A stretch of 64,000 nt of DNA from Bacillota bacterium (GTDB lineage: Bacteria > Bacillota > Clostridia > Lachnospirales > Lachnospiraceae): contig JAEWMT010000040.1 in NCBI GenBank assembly GCA_023393095.1, forward strand, positions 1 through 64,000. The letters run 5' to 3'. The notes beneath the pieces were generated by a model. That model searched no databases. It saw nothing but the letters and a program-made list of their open reading frames with translations, and was not told where the DNA came from. The position numbers and the translations under genes are program-made. Positions 63,921-64,000 of the stretch are shown one piece after another (the stretch's first letter is position 1; every line of letters starts with the position of its first letter).

Positions 63921-64000
63921 GATTAGGGTGTCAAAAGTCAGAAATTAAACTAAATTAATGAATATGCGTGTATATATATTCAGATGGCGAAGACCGGCTC
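63921..64000. repeat. MITE-like hairpin repeat, copy 3 (family A, cut by window end)
   Basis: Starts with GATTAGGGTGTCAAAAGTCAG, the same end as copies 1 and 2, and contains ATGAATATGCGTGTATATATATTCA, the inner palindrome seen in copy 1. The right arm is beyond the window. It lies in the promoter region of the oligopeptide-binding gene. Confidence 0.6.

Noticed and set aside
1..64000. CRISPR arrays, rRNA and tRNA genes
   Set aside because: No regularly spaced repeats with unique spacers and no rRNA-like or cloverleaf sequence were seen. This is by eye only.

Overview
The window looks like a chromosomal segment of a low-GC, anaerobic, endospore-forming Firmicute. My best guess is a Lachnospiraceae or Clostridia relative. 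The spore markers are an SspH-type small acid-soluble protein, a CsxC-like spore surface protein and a PdaA-type cortex deacetylase. The anaerobe markers are a flavodiiron protein, a Ric/ScdA di-iron repair protein, DUF438/DUF1858 proteins, an Fnr-type regulator and EFR1 ferredoxins. AT-rich coding, AGGAGG ribosome sites and ATGA gene overlaps fit. I saw no rRNA, tRNA, CRISPR array, prophage or plasmid origin.

Layout. 0-4.5 kb: an isoprenoid-synthase-like gene cut by the window edge, a CsxC-like gene, and a BlaI repressor followed by an M56 (BlaR1-like) protease whose C-terminus is an NlpC/P60 wall hydrolase. 4.8-12 kb: aminotransferase, TerC, PdaA, MFS exporter, AraM and a C39-like protein. 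12-15.7 kb: DUF438/DUF1858 pair, a hairpin-repeat element, a GC-rich structured spacer, a small GIY-YIG protein and an ankyrin protein. 15.7-21.5 kb: three-gene ABC exporter, FN3-Big2-GH25 secreted muramidase and sspH. 21.5-29.7 kb: Dus, L,D-transpeptidase, a 57-aa gene, NudC, EamA and a LytTR-DUF3021-ABC operon.

29.7-34 kb is a redox and nitrosative-stress block: Ric, flavodiiron protein, Crp/Fnr regulator with an N-terminal Cys cluster, and an ACR3 arsenite exporter behind a promoter-operator typical of ArsR control but with no arsR. 34-39.6 kb holds a two-gene DUF4132 module, richer in GC than its surroundings and broken by one frameshift near its 3' end. A degenerate partial copy of the crp/fnr gene lies just beyond it, so two crp copies flank the ACR3-DUF4132 stretch in the same orientation.

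40-64 kb: GMC oxidoreductase with its small partner; an Agr-like LytTR/GHKL pair with small membrane proteins; an IS1595-type transposase interrupted by a TGA; a DUF3887-like lipoprotein; an EFR1 ferredoxin/MarR cluster; a GH18-LRR secreted protein; a regulator-ABC-kinase module of the peptide-antibiotic resistance type with phased direct repeats in front of the ABC genes; a 208-bp palindromic MITE; a group of three poorly known genes (duplicated-domain protein, patatin, 953-aa zinc-ribbon protein); and an oligopeptide-binding lipoprotein. Dispersed hairpin repeats near 7.1, 13.7 and 63.9 kb form one family.
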